From positions 1-64,000 of the forward strand of contig JAFRDE010000010.1 of assembly GCA_017403985.1 (NCBI GenBank): DNA of 64,000 nucleotides. Reading direction: 5' to 3'. A program made the position numbers and the translations under genes. Positions 35,619-43,640 of the stretch are shown in pieces. Position 1 is the first letter of the stretch. Each line of letters opens with the position of its first letter. The stretch comes from Ruminococcus sp. (GTDB taxonomy: Bacteria > Bacillota > Clostridia > Oscillospirales > Acutalibacteraceae). A model generated the notes under the pieces. That model was not told where the DNA came from. It worked only from the letters and a program-made list of their open reading frames with translations, and did not search any database.

Positions 35619-36131
35619 ATGCAAAAGCAATATCTCGAGGTCGGCAAAATCGTCGGCACCCACGGTATCCGCGGTGAAATGCGGGTCGAGTGCTGGGCGA
35701 ACTCCCCCGACTTCCTCAAAAAATTCAAAAAGCTTTATCTCGACGAGGGCAAGACGGCGCTCTCCGTCTCCTGCCGCCCGCATAAAAACATCGCCCTGAT
35801 GACGGTCAAGGGTATTTCGACCATCGAAGAAGCCGACAAGCTCCGCGGCAAGGTGCTGTACATCGACCGCGCCGACGTGAAGCTCGAGGAGGGCGAGCAC
35901 TTCGTACAGGATATCATCGGGCTCGAAGTCACCGACGCCGACAGCGGCAAGGTTTACGGAATCGTCAAGGACGTCCTCAAGACCGGCTCCAACGACGTCT
36001 ATGAGATGAAAGCGGAGGACGGCAAGCTCTATTACATCCCCGTCATCCCCGATGTCCTCGACCGCTTTGATTTCGACGAGAGCAAAGTCTATATCCATCC
36101 GATGAAAGGACTGTTCGACGATGAGGATTGA
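35619..36131 (+). CDS. rimM: Ribosome maturation factor RimM
   Basis: 170 residues. Helps assemble the head of the 30S subunit with S19. N-terminal RimM domain (LEVGKIVGTHGIRGEMRVEC) and C-terminal PRC-barrel (VQDIIGLEVTDADSGKVYGI, YYIPVIPDVLDRFD) are both complete. AAGGAT upstream is a fair ribosome binding site. Its last 11 bases overlap trmD, the common arrangement. Confidence 0.96.
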   Translation: MQKQYLEVGKIVGTHGIRGEMRVECWANSPDFLKKFKKLYLDEGKTALSVSCRPHKNIALMTVKGISTIEEADKLRGKVLYIDRADVKLEEGEHFVQDIIGLEVTDADSGKVYGIVKDVLKTGSNDVYEMKAEDGKLYYIPVIPDVLDRFDFDESKVYIHPMKGLFDDED

Positions 36132-36873
36132 TATCATCACCTTGTTCCCCGAGATGTGCGAGGCGGTACTCTCCGAGAGCATCATCGGCAGGGCGCGCAG
36201 AGCGGGCGCGCTCGACATCTGCTGTCACCAGCTGCGCGACTTCGCCCTCGACAAGCACCGCCGTGTGGACGACTCCACCTACGGCGGCGGCATGGGGATG
36301 CTGATGATGGCGGAGCCCATCGCCCTGTGCTATGAAAGCATCTGCGAACAGACCGATACCAAGCCGCATTTCATCTACCTATCCCCCAAGGGCAAGACCC
36401 TGACCCAGAAAAAACTCAAGGAGCTGTCCTCTTACGACAACATCTGTCTGCTGTGCGGACACTACGAGGGCGTCGACCAGCGCGTACTGGATCGCTATGT
36501 GGACGAAGAGATCTCTATCGGCGACTATGTGCTCACCGGCGGCGAGCTTCCGGCACTGGTGCTGACGGACTCGCTCGCGCGTCTGCAGCCGGGCGTTCTC
36601 AGCGACGACGAGTGCTTTGAGCTCGAGAGCCACTATGACGGTCTGCTCGAGTATCCGCAGTACACCAAGCCGCAGACATGGCGCGGCGAAGAGATCCCCG
36701 AGGTGCTGTTCAGCGGCCACCATGAAAACATCCGCAAGTGGCGGCGGGAGCAAAGTATTGTGGAAACTGCCAAAAAACGTCCGGATATGATCGCAGCAGC
36801 CGACCTGAACAGCGAAGAACGGCAGCTTGCCGAAAAGATCATCACCGAACAGAGCGATAATAATCCGCGATAA
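36121..36873 (+). CDS. trmD: tRNA (guanine37-N1)-methyltransferase
   Basis: 250 residues, SPOUT/TrmD. Methylates G37 of tRNAs reading CNN codons, preventing frameshifts. Motifs: MRIDIITLFPEM, DDSTYGGGMGMLM, LCGHYEGVDQRV and SIGDYVLTGGELPAL (trefoil knot). Overlaps rimM by 11 bases. Unlike the standard cluster, rplS does not follow; the next gene is ptsH after 222 bases. Confidence 0.97.
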   Translation: MRIDIITLFPEMCEAVLSESIIGRARRAGALDICCHQLRDFALDKHRRVDDSTYGGGMGMLMMAEPIALCYESICEQTDTKPHFIYLSPKGKTLTQKKLKELSSYDNICLLCGHYEGVDQRVLDRYVDEEISIGDYVLTGGELPALVLTDSLARLQPGVLSDDECFELESHYDGLLEYPQYTKPQTWRGEEIPEVLFSGHHENIRKWRREQSIVETAKKRPDMIAAADLNSEERQLAEKIITEQSDNNPR

Positions 36874-37012
36874 TTCCTGTTTTTTATCCCGAAAGTCAAA
36901 AAACTGCAGGAAGAATCGTGCATGAAATTCCCCGCTCTTGGTAAAATTGCACAATAAAAAAGATTCCATGATTTCGACAGTTATATATCAAAACAAAAAT
37001 GAATTTCGACTG

Positions 37013-37041
37013 TTGACCAACCGCGGATTCAAGGATATAAT
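37013..37041 (+). promoter_or_regulatory. Promoter of the HPr gene
   Basis: TTGACC and TATAAT, 17-base spacer, 54 bases before the ATG, in the AT-rich gap after trmD. Confidence 0.8.
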
Positions 37042-37095
37042 AAGGAAGCAATCAATTTACTGTATTATATATTCGAGAAAAAAGAGGGTATCATT

Positions 37096-37359
37096 ATGTA
37101 CGTTAAGGAAGTTTTAGTTCAGAACAAAGCCGGCTTACACGCCCGTCCCGCTACTTTCTTCATTCAGAAGGCTAACGAATACAAGTCTTCTATCTGGGTA
37201 GAAAAGGATGAAAGAAAAGTCAACGCTAAGTCTCTCCTCGGCGTTCTTTCCCTCGGCATCATCGGCGGCACCTCTATCAAGATCTATGCCGACGGTCCCG
37301 ACGAGACCGATGCGGTAGACGGTTTGGTCGATCTGATCAACTCCGGTTTTGCGGAATAA
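37096..37359 (+). CDS. ptsH: Phosphocarrier protein HPr
   Basis: 87 residues. Carries phosphate from enzyme I to sugar-specific EII proteins. The active His15 (GLHARPAT) and regulatory Ser46 (NAKSLLGVLSLG) are both present, so it is HPr and not the Crh variant that lacks His15; Ser46 implies control by HPr kinase and CcpA. No ptsI follows; it has its own promoter and terminator. GAGGGT upstream is the ribosome binding site. Confidence 0.95.
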   Translation: MYVKEVLVQNKAGLHARPATFFIQKANEYKSSIWVEKDERKVNAKSLLGVLSLGIIGGTSIKIYADGPDETDAVDGLVDLINSGFAE

Positions 37360-37375
37360 TCTTCATATGCTGAAA

Positions 37376-37406
37376 AAGGCGGACGTAGGTCCGCCTTGTT
37401 TTTTTG
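37376..37406 (+). terminator. Terminator after ptsH
   Basis: AAGGCGGAC/GTCCGCCTT stem, GTAG loop, seven-T tail. Confidence 0.92.
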
Positions 37407-37430
37407 CCGATAAGCCTTTTTGCAGCAGGC

Positions 37431-37510
37431 AGTGAGCAGTTGTTAGTTATTAGTTGTAAGTTGTCAGTTGTCAGTTATCAGTTGTGAGTGTGAACAGTTG
37501 TTAGTTGATA
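37431..37510. repeat. Heptamer array (AGTTNNN units)
   Basis: AGTTGTT AGTTATT AGTTGTA AGTTGTC AGTTGTC AGTTATC AGTTGTG, exact 7-nt phase, one-sided. Confidence 0.78.
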
Positions 37511-37547
37511 ATTTGCAGCAAAAACCACAGAACGCTGCAAACGAATT

Positions 37548-37806
37548 GTAGGGGACGGCGCTCGCGATGTCCCGGCGGCTTTTTCGCAATCCCGTTCAAA
37601 CGCGAAGCAAACCCTACCTTTCCGTAGGGGCGACCAATGGTCGTCCGCCGGCAGGAACGATTGACTCCTATCTGCGGTTTCCGCTATTTGCTGCGCCCGT
37701 CATTCTGCGGATGGTCAATGACCATCCCTACAAAAGCAGGTATTTGCTTTGCTTTTATACAGGATCATCACAAAGGTTTCGGGACGTCGGCGAGCGCCGT
37801 CCCCTA
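37548..37806. repeat. Family C-like element with 18-bp inverted ends, containing a second element
   Basis: Ends are a perfect inverted pair, GTAGGGGACGGCGCTCGC and GCGAGCGCCGTCCCCTAC. Inside sits a complete family C element (37623-37731). This and its neighbours fill the 691-base gap between ptsH and the dockerin gene; no coding sequence is credible there. Confidence 0.75.
37623..37731. repeat. Family C element nested in another element
   Basis: GTAGGGGCGACCAATGGTCG at the left, GGTCAATGACCATCCCTAC at the right, interior ACTCCTATCTGCGGTTTCCG and CGCCCGTCATTCTGCGGA. Confidence 0.8.
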
Positions 37807-37883
37807 CAGCAAGCGTTGCAGTGTGCGTGGTAGGGACTCTTGTTCCGATATGATATCCGCATTTGAAAGGAGCGCATTGATTT

Positions 37884-37985
37884 CGTAGGGGCGAGCATCG
37901 CTCGTCCGCAGAATGACGGGCGTTTCTGCTATCGAATACAGCTCATAGGAGTCAGGCGCTTCTGCCAAGCGGCGAGCTCACCGTA
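37884..37985. repeat. Family C element, reverse interior
   Basis: CGTAGGGGCGAGCATCGCTC end followed by TCCGCAGAATGACGGGCG and a CATAGGAGTC segment, the interior in the opposite orientation to other copies; right end degraded. Confidence 0.65.
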
Positions 37986-37991
37986 CCACAC

Positions 37992-38024
37992 AAAAATCCC
38001 CGGGGATCGCTCCCCGGGGATTTT
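37992..38024 (-). terminator. Terminator after the dockerin protein gene
   Basis: Very strong stem AAAATCCCCGGGGA/TCCCCGGGGATTTT with a 4-base loop. Confidence 0.9.
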
Positions 38025-38050
38025 GCTGTATCAATTAATATATTTCGCTT

Positions 38051-39853
38051 TTATGATGCCTTCGGGTGCTTTTCATCCCACTTCTCAAAAGTGGTCATCT
38101 GAGCCAGCACGCGCTGCATCAGCGTAACGTCGATCGCATCAACATCACCGGAGAGATCGACATCGGCAGCCGCCTCAACGAATTTTTCTACATCAAGATC
38201 GACCAGATAACGCTGGAGGGTGGTAACGTCAAGCATATCGAATACGCCGTCGCCGTTAGCGTCGCCGCGAACGAGGTCAGCGGGGATGATCAGTTCTTCT
38301 GCTGTAGCGGGCTTCTGACCGGCAGCATCCCAGAATGTAGCGTGGCAATCGGTGCACTCGTAATGAGCTTTCACGCCGGGAACGGTTGCGGTCGCGGGAA
38401 CTTCCTCATGATACGCGAGCGGATCGCTGTGACCCTTTGCGGAGATCGGAACGTCGTCACGGCTGAGTTCTGTGCCGCACTCGGTACAACGAGTAACCAT
38501 AACCTTCAGGCCATTCTCGGTGCAGGTCGCGGGATATCCTGCCATCTGATCCTGAACGGGCTCGCCGGGGGTATGCTGAGCAAGATCATGATACTTGGTC
38601 TCGCGGGAGATCTCACCTTTACACACGGTGCAGTAGGTGACCTCGTCATAAGCGCCCTGTACGGTGCAGGTAGAAGCATGATCGTTCTCGATCACGGGCT
38701 CGCCGGGAGTGTGCAGCAACTTGCCGATGTCGGTATGCTCACGGGAGATTTCCTCGCCGCACTCGGTGCAATAGGTGACCGAGTCATAGCCGCCCGCCTG
38801 CTGACAGGTAGCGGGTACAAAGTTCTCCTGTACGGGCTCGCCGGGAGTGTGCAGCAGCTTGCCGATCACGATCTCCTCGCGGGAGAGCTCTTCGCCGCAG
38901 GTGGTGCAGTATACGACCTTGTCATAAGAGCCTGCGTGCTGGCAGGTAGCGGGAACAACGTTCTCTTCGGTGGGTTCGCCGGGAGTATGCTCGTGAGGAG
39001 TGCTGCCGGCGGGCAGAGTGGATTTTTCATAATCCCAATCGCAGTCGGGACCGTCAGCCAGCTTCGCCTGAACCTCTTCGTCTTCCAGAATGCTCTTTAC
39101 ATCATCCTTGGTCAGGCTGAGACCTGCGCCGATATCGTCGATCATCTTCTGCTCGGTCTTATAGTTCGGAGAAGTCTCGCTGATCTCACAAACATAACCG
39201 TGCGCGTTCTGATAGCAGGTCTTACCCTGGAAATCGGTCTTTTCTTCTGTAAAGAAATCTTTCAGAAGATCGTAGTCGGTTTTACCTGACTCAAGGCAGG
39301 TACCGACAACGTTACCGATAGAGGTAATACCTCTTACGGGACCGCAAACGGCAGCATCGATACTATCATCCCAATAAGCGGTCAGCGCCATTTTAGAGCT
39401 GTCAACGGGGTTCTCGGTCATGGTGCCGTCACTGTAAGCGTAATGACCTAAGCAGTCGGTGTTAAAGAACAGATCGTAGGTCTGGTCGCCCCAGTTCTTG
39501 CCCTCGGTGCGGACGAAGATAATCTTGTACTGAACGCCGGGGGTCAGGGTGTATCCCTGCTTACCGCCCACCGGATCGATCTCAAATACAGTCGACTCGC
39601 CTGTGGTAGCGGCGCCGATGGACTTGCTGGCGCCCCATGCAAGAGTTTTCTCAAGATCGCCGCCGAAGATGTGGAAAGCGACCTTATTCTTGTCGCCCAT
39701 GGTCCAGCCGGTGCCTTGAACATCGAAATACAGCTTGTTGGGGTCGGGCGTAAAGCCGGCTGTCGGCGCCGCAGAGACAGACACAAAGCCTACCGTCATA
39801 ACGGAAGCGATCAGCATCACTGCCAAAAGCATAGATAAAACTTTTTTGAACAT
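38051..39853 (-). CDS. Secreted dockerin protein with CxxC repeat domains
   Basis: 600 residues. Signal peptide to about residue 28 (VSVSAAP). Residues about 30-160 form a beta-rich domain (PNKLYFDVQGTGWTMGDKNK, YDLFFNTDCLGHYAYSDGT) that resembles carbohydrate-binding-type modules of ruminococcal secreted proteins; family not assigned. A Cys-containing stretch (about 165-285) is followed by five repeats of about 45 residues with HTPGEP and C-x2-C pairs (YCTTCGEELS, YCTECGEEIS, YCTVCKGEIS, RCTECGTELS, ECTDCHATFW). The C-terminus is a type I dockerin: GDANGDGVFDMLDVTTLQRY and DVDLSGDVDAIDVTLMQR. It should attach to a cohesin scaffold. AGGAGG 7 nt upstream. Confidence 0.85.
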   Translation of the reverse strand: MFKKVLSMLLAVMLIASVMTVGFVSVSAAPTAGFTPDPNKLYFDVQGTGWTMGDKNKVAFHIFGGDLEKTLAWGASKSIGAATTGESTVFEIDPVGGKQGYTLTPGVQYKIIFVRTEGKNWGDQTYDLFFNTDCLGHYAYSDGTMTENPVDSSKMALTAYWDDSIDAAVCGPVRGITSIGNVVGTCLESGKTDYDLLKDFFTEEKTDFQGKTCYQNAHGYVCEISETSPNYKTEQKMIDDIGAGLSLTKDDVKSILEDEEVQAKLADGPDCDWDYEKSTLPAGSTPHEHTPGEPTEENVVPATCQHAGSYDKVVYCTTCGEELSREEIVIGKLLHTPGEPVQENFVPATCQQAGGYDSVTYCTECGEEISREHTDIGKLLHTPGEPVIENDHASTCTVQGAYDEVTYCTVCKGEISRETKYHDLAQHTPGEPVQDQMAGYPATCTENGLKVMVTRCTECGTELSRDDVPISAKGHSDPLAYHEEVPATATVPGVKAHYECTDCHATFWDAAGQKPATAEELIIPADLVRGDANGDGVFDMLDVTTLQRYLVDLDVEKFVEAAADVDLSGDVDAIDVTLMQRVLAQMTTFEKWDEKHPKAS

Positions 39854-39889
39854 TATGTTACCTCCTATAATGTATAATGGTGCGTATAC

Positions 39890-39918
39890 ATTATGCCATA
39901 AAACTTTGAAAAATACAA
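39890..39918 (-). promoter_or_regulatory. Promoter of the dockerin protein gene
   Basis: On the minus strand TTGTAT and CATAAT with a 17-base spacer, about 35 bases from the start codon. Confidence 0.55.
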
Positions 39919-40042
39919 CTGTTTTTTATGAGAATTCAGAATAATTTTAATAATAATTTTTATTCGTTTTGTCCATTCTTATGTGATATAGCCGAAATTG
40001 CGCTTTTTTTCTTTTACAGCGCTGTTTTTTCATCCCCGCTTG

Positions 40043-40051
40043 TGCTATAAT
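40043..40051 (+). promoter_or_regulatory. Extended -10 promoter upstream of purA
   Basis: TGCTATAAT without a good -35. Transcription from here would include the whole family A element at 40081-40330 in the purA leader. The 39854-40080 stretch is otherwise AT-rich and gene-free. Confidence 0.55.
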
Positions 40052-40080
40052 GCGGATGGATAAATGTCTTATTGATTTAT

Positions 40081-40330
40081 GTCATTGCGAAGCCCGAAGC
40101 CTTCCTCTTATGAGGAAGGTGCCGAACGGGGTCCCCAAAAAGCCCCTGCTTTTAGGGGAGAGGACGAACGGCGACACGAGGTCAAGGCATACCTACCGGA
40201 TATGCCTACCGAGTACAGCCGATGAGAACGACGTGGCAATCCCCTTGTCGTATGCAATCGTTTGATGAAGCAGAAAGGGCGATGCGCCGTTTTGTGAGAT
40301 TCCCACGGGGCTGAAGCCCCTCGGAATGAC
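40081..40330. repeat. Family A palindromic element upstream of purA
   Basis: 250 bp, the longest solo copy. GTCATTGCGAAGCCCGAAGC at the left, GGGGCTGAAGCCCCTCGGAA and TGAC at the right; contains an added block with CCCCAAAAAGCCCCTGCTTT. It ends 23 bases before the purA ATG. Confidence 0.82.
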
Positions 40331-40353
40331 AGCGTAAATAGTGGGAGGTAATT

Positions 40354-41625
40354 ATGAATACTGCGATCGTAGGCATCAACTGGGGCGACGAAGGCAAAGG
40401 CCGCATGGTCGACCTCATCAGCGAAGATTACGACGTCGTCGTACGCTATCAGGGCGGCGGCAACGCCGGTCACACCGTCATCAATGAATACGGCAAATTT
40501 GCCCTGCACCTGCTGCCCTCGGGAATCTTCCGCAAGGGCGTCGTGTCCGTCATCGGCAACGGCGTCGCCGCGGATCCCGAAAGCCTTTTGAACGAGATCC
40601 GCTATGTGCGCGACAAGGGCGTGTCCGTCACCCCCGCCAACCTGAAGATCAGCTCGCGCGCGTCGCTCCTGCTGCCGTGGCACAAGGAACTCGACTGCCT
40701 TGAGGAACAGCGCCTCGCCGACAAAAAGTTCGGCTCCACCAAGCAGGGTATCGCTCCCTTCTACTCCGACAAATACCAGAAAAAGACCGTCTTGGCGGGC
40801 GAGCTGTTCGACGAGGAAGCGTTCTTTACACACCTTGAGAGCATCATGGAATGGAAGAACCTGACGCTCGAAAAGGTCTACGGCGCCGCGCCGACTACCC
40901 GCGAACAGCTCAAAGAGTGGTATGATACCTACTGCGTACCGCTCATGCCCTTTATCGGCGACCTCGACGGCTTCTATGACGACTGCAAAGAAAACGATAA
41001 GAACATCCTGTTTGAAGCGCAGCTCGGGTCACTGAGAGATATCGACTACGGCATCCACCCCTACACCACCTCATCCTCCACCATCGCCGCCTACGCGCCC
41101 ATCGGCGCAGGCGCTCCCGCGATGAAGTTAGACGAGGTCCTCGGCGTGGTCAAGGCGTATTCCACCTGCGTCGGCGAAGGACCCTTCACCAGCGAATGGT
41201 TCGGCGAAGAGGCGGATAAGCTCCGTGAGGCGGGCGGCGAATACGGCGCCAAGACCGGTAGACCCCGCCGCGTCGGCTCATTCGACGTCGTCGCGACCCG
41301 CTACGGCGTGAAGGTCCAGGGCGCTACCGCTGTCGCGCTGACCAAGATGGACGTCTTAAGCTATATGGACAAGATCCCCGTCTGCACCAAATACATTGTC
41401 AACGGCAGCCGCACAGACAGATTCCCCTTCCCCTCTCTGCTCGACAAGGCGGAGCCTTATACCGAATATCTCCCCGGCTGGGGTACCGATATCTCCGGCG
41501 TACGCAAGTTTGAGGATCTGCCCAAAGAAGCGCAGGATTACGTGCTGTATATCGAGAAGCAGATCGGATGCTTCATCAAGTACGTCTCCGTCGGTCCCGA
41601 GAGAGACAGTATTATTATCCGGTAA
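40354..41625 (+). CDS. purA: Adenylosuccinate synthetase
   Basis: 423 residues. Joins IMP and aspartate with GTP to form adenylosuccinate, the first step to AMP. GINWGDEGKGRMVD (P-loop and catalytic Asp/His region), GGGNAGHTV, GIHPYTTSSST and TGRPRRVGSFD are characteristic. GGGAGG upstream fixes the start. purB and guaA follow on the same strand, so the three purine interconversion steps are clustered, each behind its own family A repeat. Confidence 0.97.
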   Translation: MNTAIVGINWGDEGKGRMVDLISEDYDVVVRYQGGGNAGHTVINEYGKFALHLLPSGIFRKGVVSVIGNGVAADPESLLNEIRYVRDKGVSVTPANLKISSRASLLLPWHKELDCLEEQRLADKKFGSTKQGIAPFYSDKYQKKTVLAGELFDEEAFFTHLESIMEWKNLTLEKVYGAAPTTREQLKEWYDTYCVPLMPFIGDLDGFYDDCKENDKNILFEAQLGSLRDIDYGIHPYTTSSSTIAAYAPIGAGAPAMKLDEVLGVVKAYSTCVGEGPFTSEWFGEEADKLREAGGEYGAKTGRPRRVGSFDVVATRYGVKVQGATAVALTKMDVLSYMDKIPVCTKYIVNGSRTDRFPFPSLLDKAEPYTEYLPGWGTDISGVRKFEDLPKEAQDYVLYIEKQIGCFIKYVSVGPERDSIIIR

Positions 41626-41635
41626 CCATCTCGCT

Positions 41636-42067
41636 GTCATTGCGAGGAGAGCGAGCGACGTGGCAATCCCACAAAGAGGAGCAGCACTTCTCTCCCCCGC
41701 AAAAGCTTCGACTTTGGAGAATATCATGACCTATTACGTTTATATCCTCTCCAACAATTATAATACTACCCTGTACATCGGTGTAACGAATAACTTGATC
41801 AGGCGAGTGTATGAGCATAAAACCCATATAGATCCATCTTCTTTCACTGCAAAATATCACGTCAATAAGTTGGTATATTACGAAATGTACACGGAACCGG
41901 AACTTGCGATAGCAAGGGAAAAACAGCTCAAAGGGAGAAACAGAACATACAAAAACTCAATCATAGAAAAAGATAATCCTCAATGGATTGATTTATACCC
42001 ATCTATCATATAACTATTATTTCCTTTTTGTGGGATTGCCACGGCTCCGGAGGAGCCTCGCAATGAC
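41636..42067. mobile_element. Composite family A element carrying a GIY-YIG nuclease gene
   Basis: Left arm GTCATTGCGAGGAGAGCGAG then GACGTGGCAATCCCACAAAG; right arm, read on the minus strand, GTCATTGCGAGGCTCCTCCG then AGCCGTGGCAATCCCACAAA. The arms are inverted copies about 45 bp long and bracket a single intact GIY-YIG gene with nothing else between them. No clear target duplication is visible. Total 432 bp. Confidence 0.75.
41726..42013 (+). CDS. GIY-YIG domain nuclease (UPF0213-like)
   Basis: 95 residues, a stand-alone GIY-YIG fold. YYVYILSNNYNTTLYIGVTN gives the YVYIL/YIGVT core, followed by LIRRVYEHK (catalytic Arg), YYEMYTEPELAIAREKQLKG with the metal-binding Glu and the final NPQWIDLYPS typical of the family. 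Family members are predicted single-domain endonucleases of unknown role. The start at 41726 follows TGGAGA and matches the family N-terminus; the reading frame extends upstream only through repeat and purA-antisense-frame sequence. Its AT content is clearly higher than the neighbouring purA and purB, fitting acquisition with the element. Confidence 0.85.
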   Translation: MTYYVYILSNNYNTTLYIGVTNNLIRRVYEHKTHIDPSSFTAKYHVNKLVYYEMYTEPELAIAREKQLKGRNRTYKNSIIEKDNPQWIDLYPSII

Positions 42068-42091
42068 TGCTTACGGGAAAGGAGCATTATC

Positions 42092-43507
42092 ATGACAACT
42101 AATTACGAATCCCCGTTTTCGGCGCGCTACGCGTCGGATTATATGAAATCCCTGTTCTCCGCCCAGACAAGGATCGAGACATGGAGAAAGCTCTGGGTAG
42201 AACTGGCGAGAGCCGAAAGCGAGCTCGGTCTGCCCATCACCCCCGAACAGGTCGCCGACCTCGAAGCGCACATCAGCGATATCGACTTCGACTACGCCGC
42301 CGAAAAGGAGAAGGAGTTCCGCCATGACGTCATGGCGCACATCCACGCCTACGGCAAAGAGGCTCCCTCCGCTGCCGGCATCATTCACCTCGGCGCGACC
42401 TCCTGCTATGTCACCGACAACGCCGATCTCGTGCTCTACCGCGACGCTTTGCTCTACATCCGCAGGGAGCTGCTGAAGGTCGTCGCGAATCTGTGTGACT
42501 TCTGCGAAAAGTACAAAGACATGCCGACCCTCGGTTACACCCACTACCAGCCCGCGCAGCTCGTCACTGTCGGCAAGCGCGCGTCGTTATGGCTGCAGGA
42601 CTTTGTGAGCGACCTCGACGAGATCGACTTTGCGATCAAAAACGTCAAATTCCTCGGCTGCCGCGGCACAACGGGCAGCGAGGCGAGCTTCGTAGAGCTC
42701 TTTGACGGCGACGATGAAAAGATCAATTCACTCAATCAGAAAATCGCCTCAGCCTTCGGCTTCGACGAGATCTTTGACGTACAGGGTCAGACCTATCCCC
42801 GCAAGGTGGACAGCCGTATCCTGAACGCCTTATCCTCGATCGCCCAGAGCGCTCATAAATTCGCCACCGATATGCGCCTGCTACAGCACGACCGCCAGCT
42901 CTTCGAGCCCTTTGCCAAGACGCAGGTCGGCTCCTCGGCGATGCCCTATAAGCGCAACCCGATGATGTGTGAGCGCATCTGCTCGCTCTCCCGCTATCTG
43001 ATGGCTGACGCGCTGAACGCGCCGATGACGGTCTCCGTCCAGTGGATGGAGCGCACCCTCGACGACAGCGCCAACCGCCGTATCTCTATCCCCGAAGCGT
43101 TCCTCTGCGCCGACGCGGTCCTGCGTATTTTACAGAGAGTCACCGCCGACATCGTCGTCAACACTGACGTCATCAACAGAACGGTCATGACCTATCTGCC
43201 CTTTATCGCGACCGAAAACCTGATGATGGAGGGCGTCAAGCGCGGCGGCAACCGTCAGGAACTGCACGAGATCATCCGCCGCTGCTCCATGCAGGCGATC
43301 GCCGCAATGGACAAGGGCGAGCCCTGCAGCCTGCTGTCGATGCTTGCGGCTGACGAAAACTTCCCGCTCAGCGAAGCGGAAATGACCGACGTCCTCAATC
43401 CGGGCGACTACATCGGCAGATGTCCCGCGCAGGTACAGGCGATCGTCGATAAGACCAGACCGCTCCTCTCCGGCGTCGACCGCGAGAACGCGGAGATCAA
43501 TATATAA
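42092..43507 (+). CDS. purB: Adenylosuccinate lyase
   Basis: 471 residues, fumarase/aspartase superfamily. Acts twice in purine synthesis: SAICAR to AICAR, and adenylosuccinate to AMP with fumarate release. Signature QVGSSAMPYKRNPMMCERIC holds the flexible catalytic Ser loop; TSCYVTDNADL and YTHYQPAQLVTVGKRASLW contain the other substrate-binding residues including the catalytic His. GAAAGGAG upstream. The preceding composite repeat ends 24 bases before the start. Confidence 0.97.
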   Translation: MTTNYESPFSARYASDYMKSLFSAQTRIETWRKLWVELARAESELGLPITPEQVADLEAHISDIDFDYAAEKEKEFRHDVMAHIHAYGKEAPSAAGIIHLGATSCYVTDNADLVLYRDALLYIRRELLKVVANLCDFCEKYKDMPTLGYTHYQPAQLVTVGKRASLWLQDFVSDLDEIDFAIKNVKFLGCRGTTGSEASFVELFDGDDEKINSLNQKIASAFGFDEIFDVQGQTYPRKVDSRILNALSSIAQSAHKFATDMRLLQHDRQLFEPFAKTQVGSSAMPYKRNPMMCERICSLSRYLMADALNAPMTVSVQWMERTLDDSANRRISIPEAFLCADAVLRILQRVTADIVVNTDVINRTVMTYLPFIATENLMMEGVKRGGNRQELHEIIRRCSMQAIAAMDKGEPCSLLSMLAADENFPLSEAEMTDVLNPGDYIGRCPAQVQAIVDKTRPLLSGVDRENAEINI

Positions 43508-43515
43508 ATCACAGT

Positions 43516-43618
43516 GTCATTGCGAGGCTCCTTCGGAGCCGTGGCAATCCCACAAAGAGGAGCACAACTTCTCCGACAAGGGGATTCCCACGTCGGGCGT
43601 TGCCCTCCTCGGAATGAC
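43516..43618. repeat. Family A element, minimal 103-bp copy upstream of guaA
   Basis: GTCATTGCGAGGCTCCTTCG, AGCCGTGGCAATCCCACAAA, then GGGGATTCCCACGTCGGGCG and CTCCTCGGAATGAC. Ends 22 bases before the guaA ATG. Confidence 0.88.
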
Positions 43619-43640
43619 ATTTTTCAATGGGAGGTATACC

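Noticed and set aside
36874..37095. rplS remnant after trmD
   Set aside because: No frame in this AT-rich gap resembles L19.
40354..40380. Purine riboswitch in front of purA, purB or guaA
   Set aside because: The leaders consist of repeat arms; no purine-riboswitch core motifs were seen.
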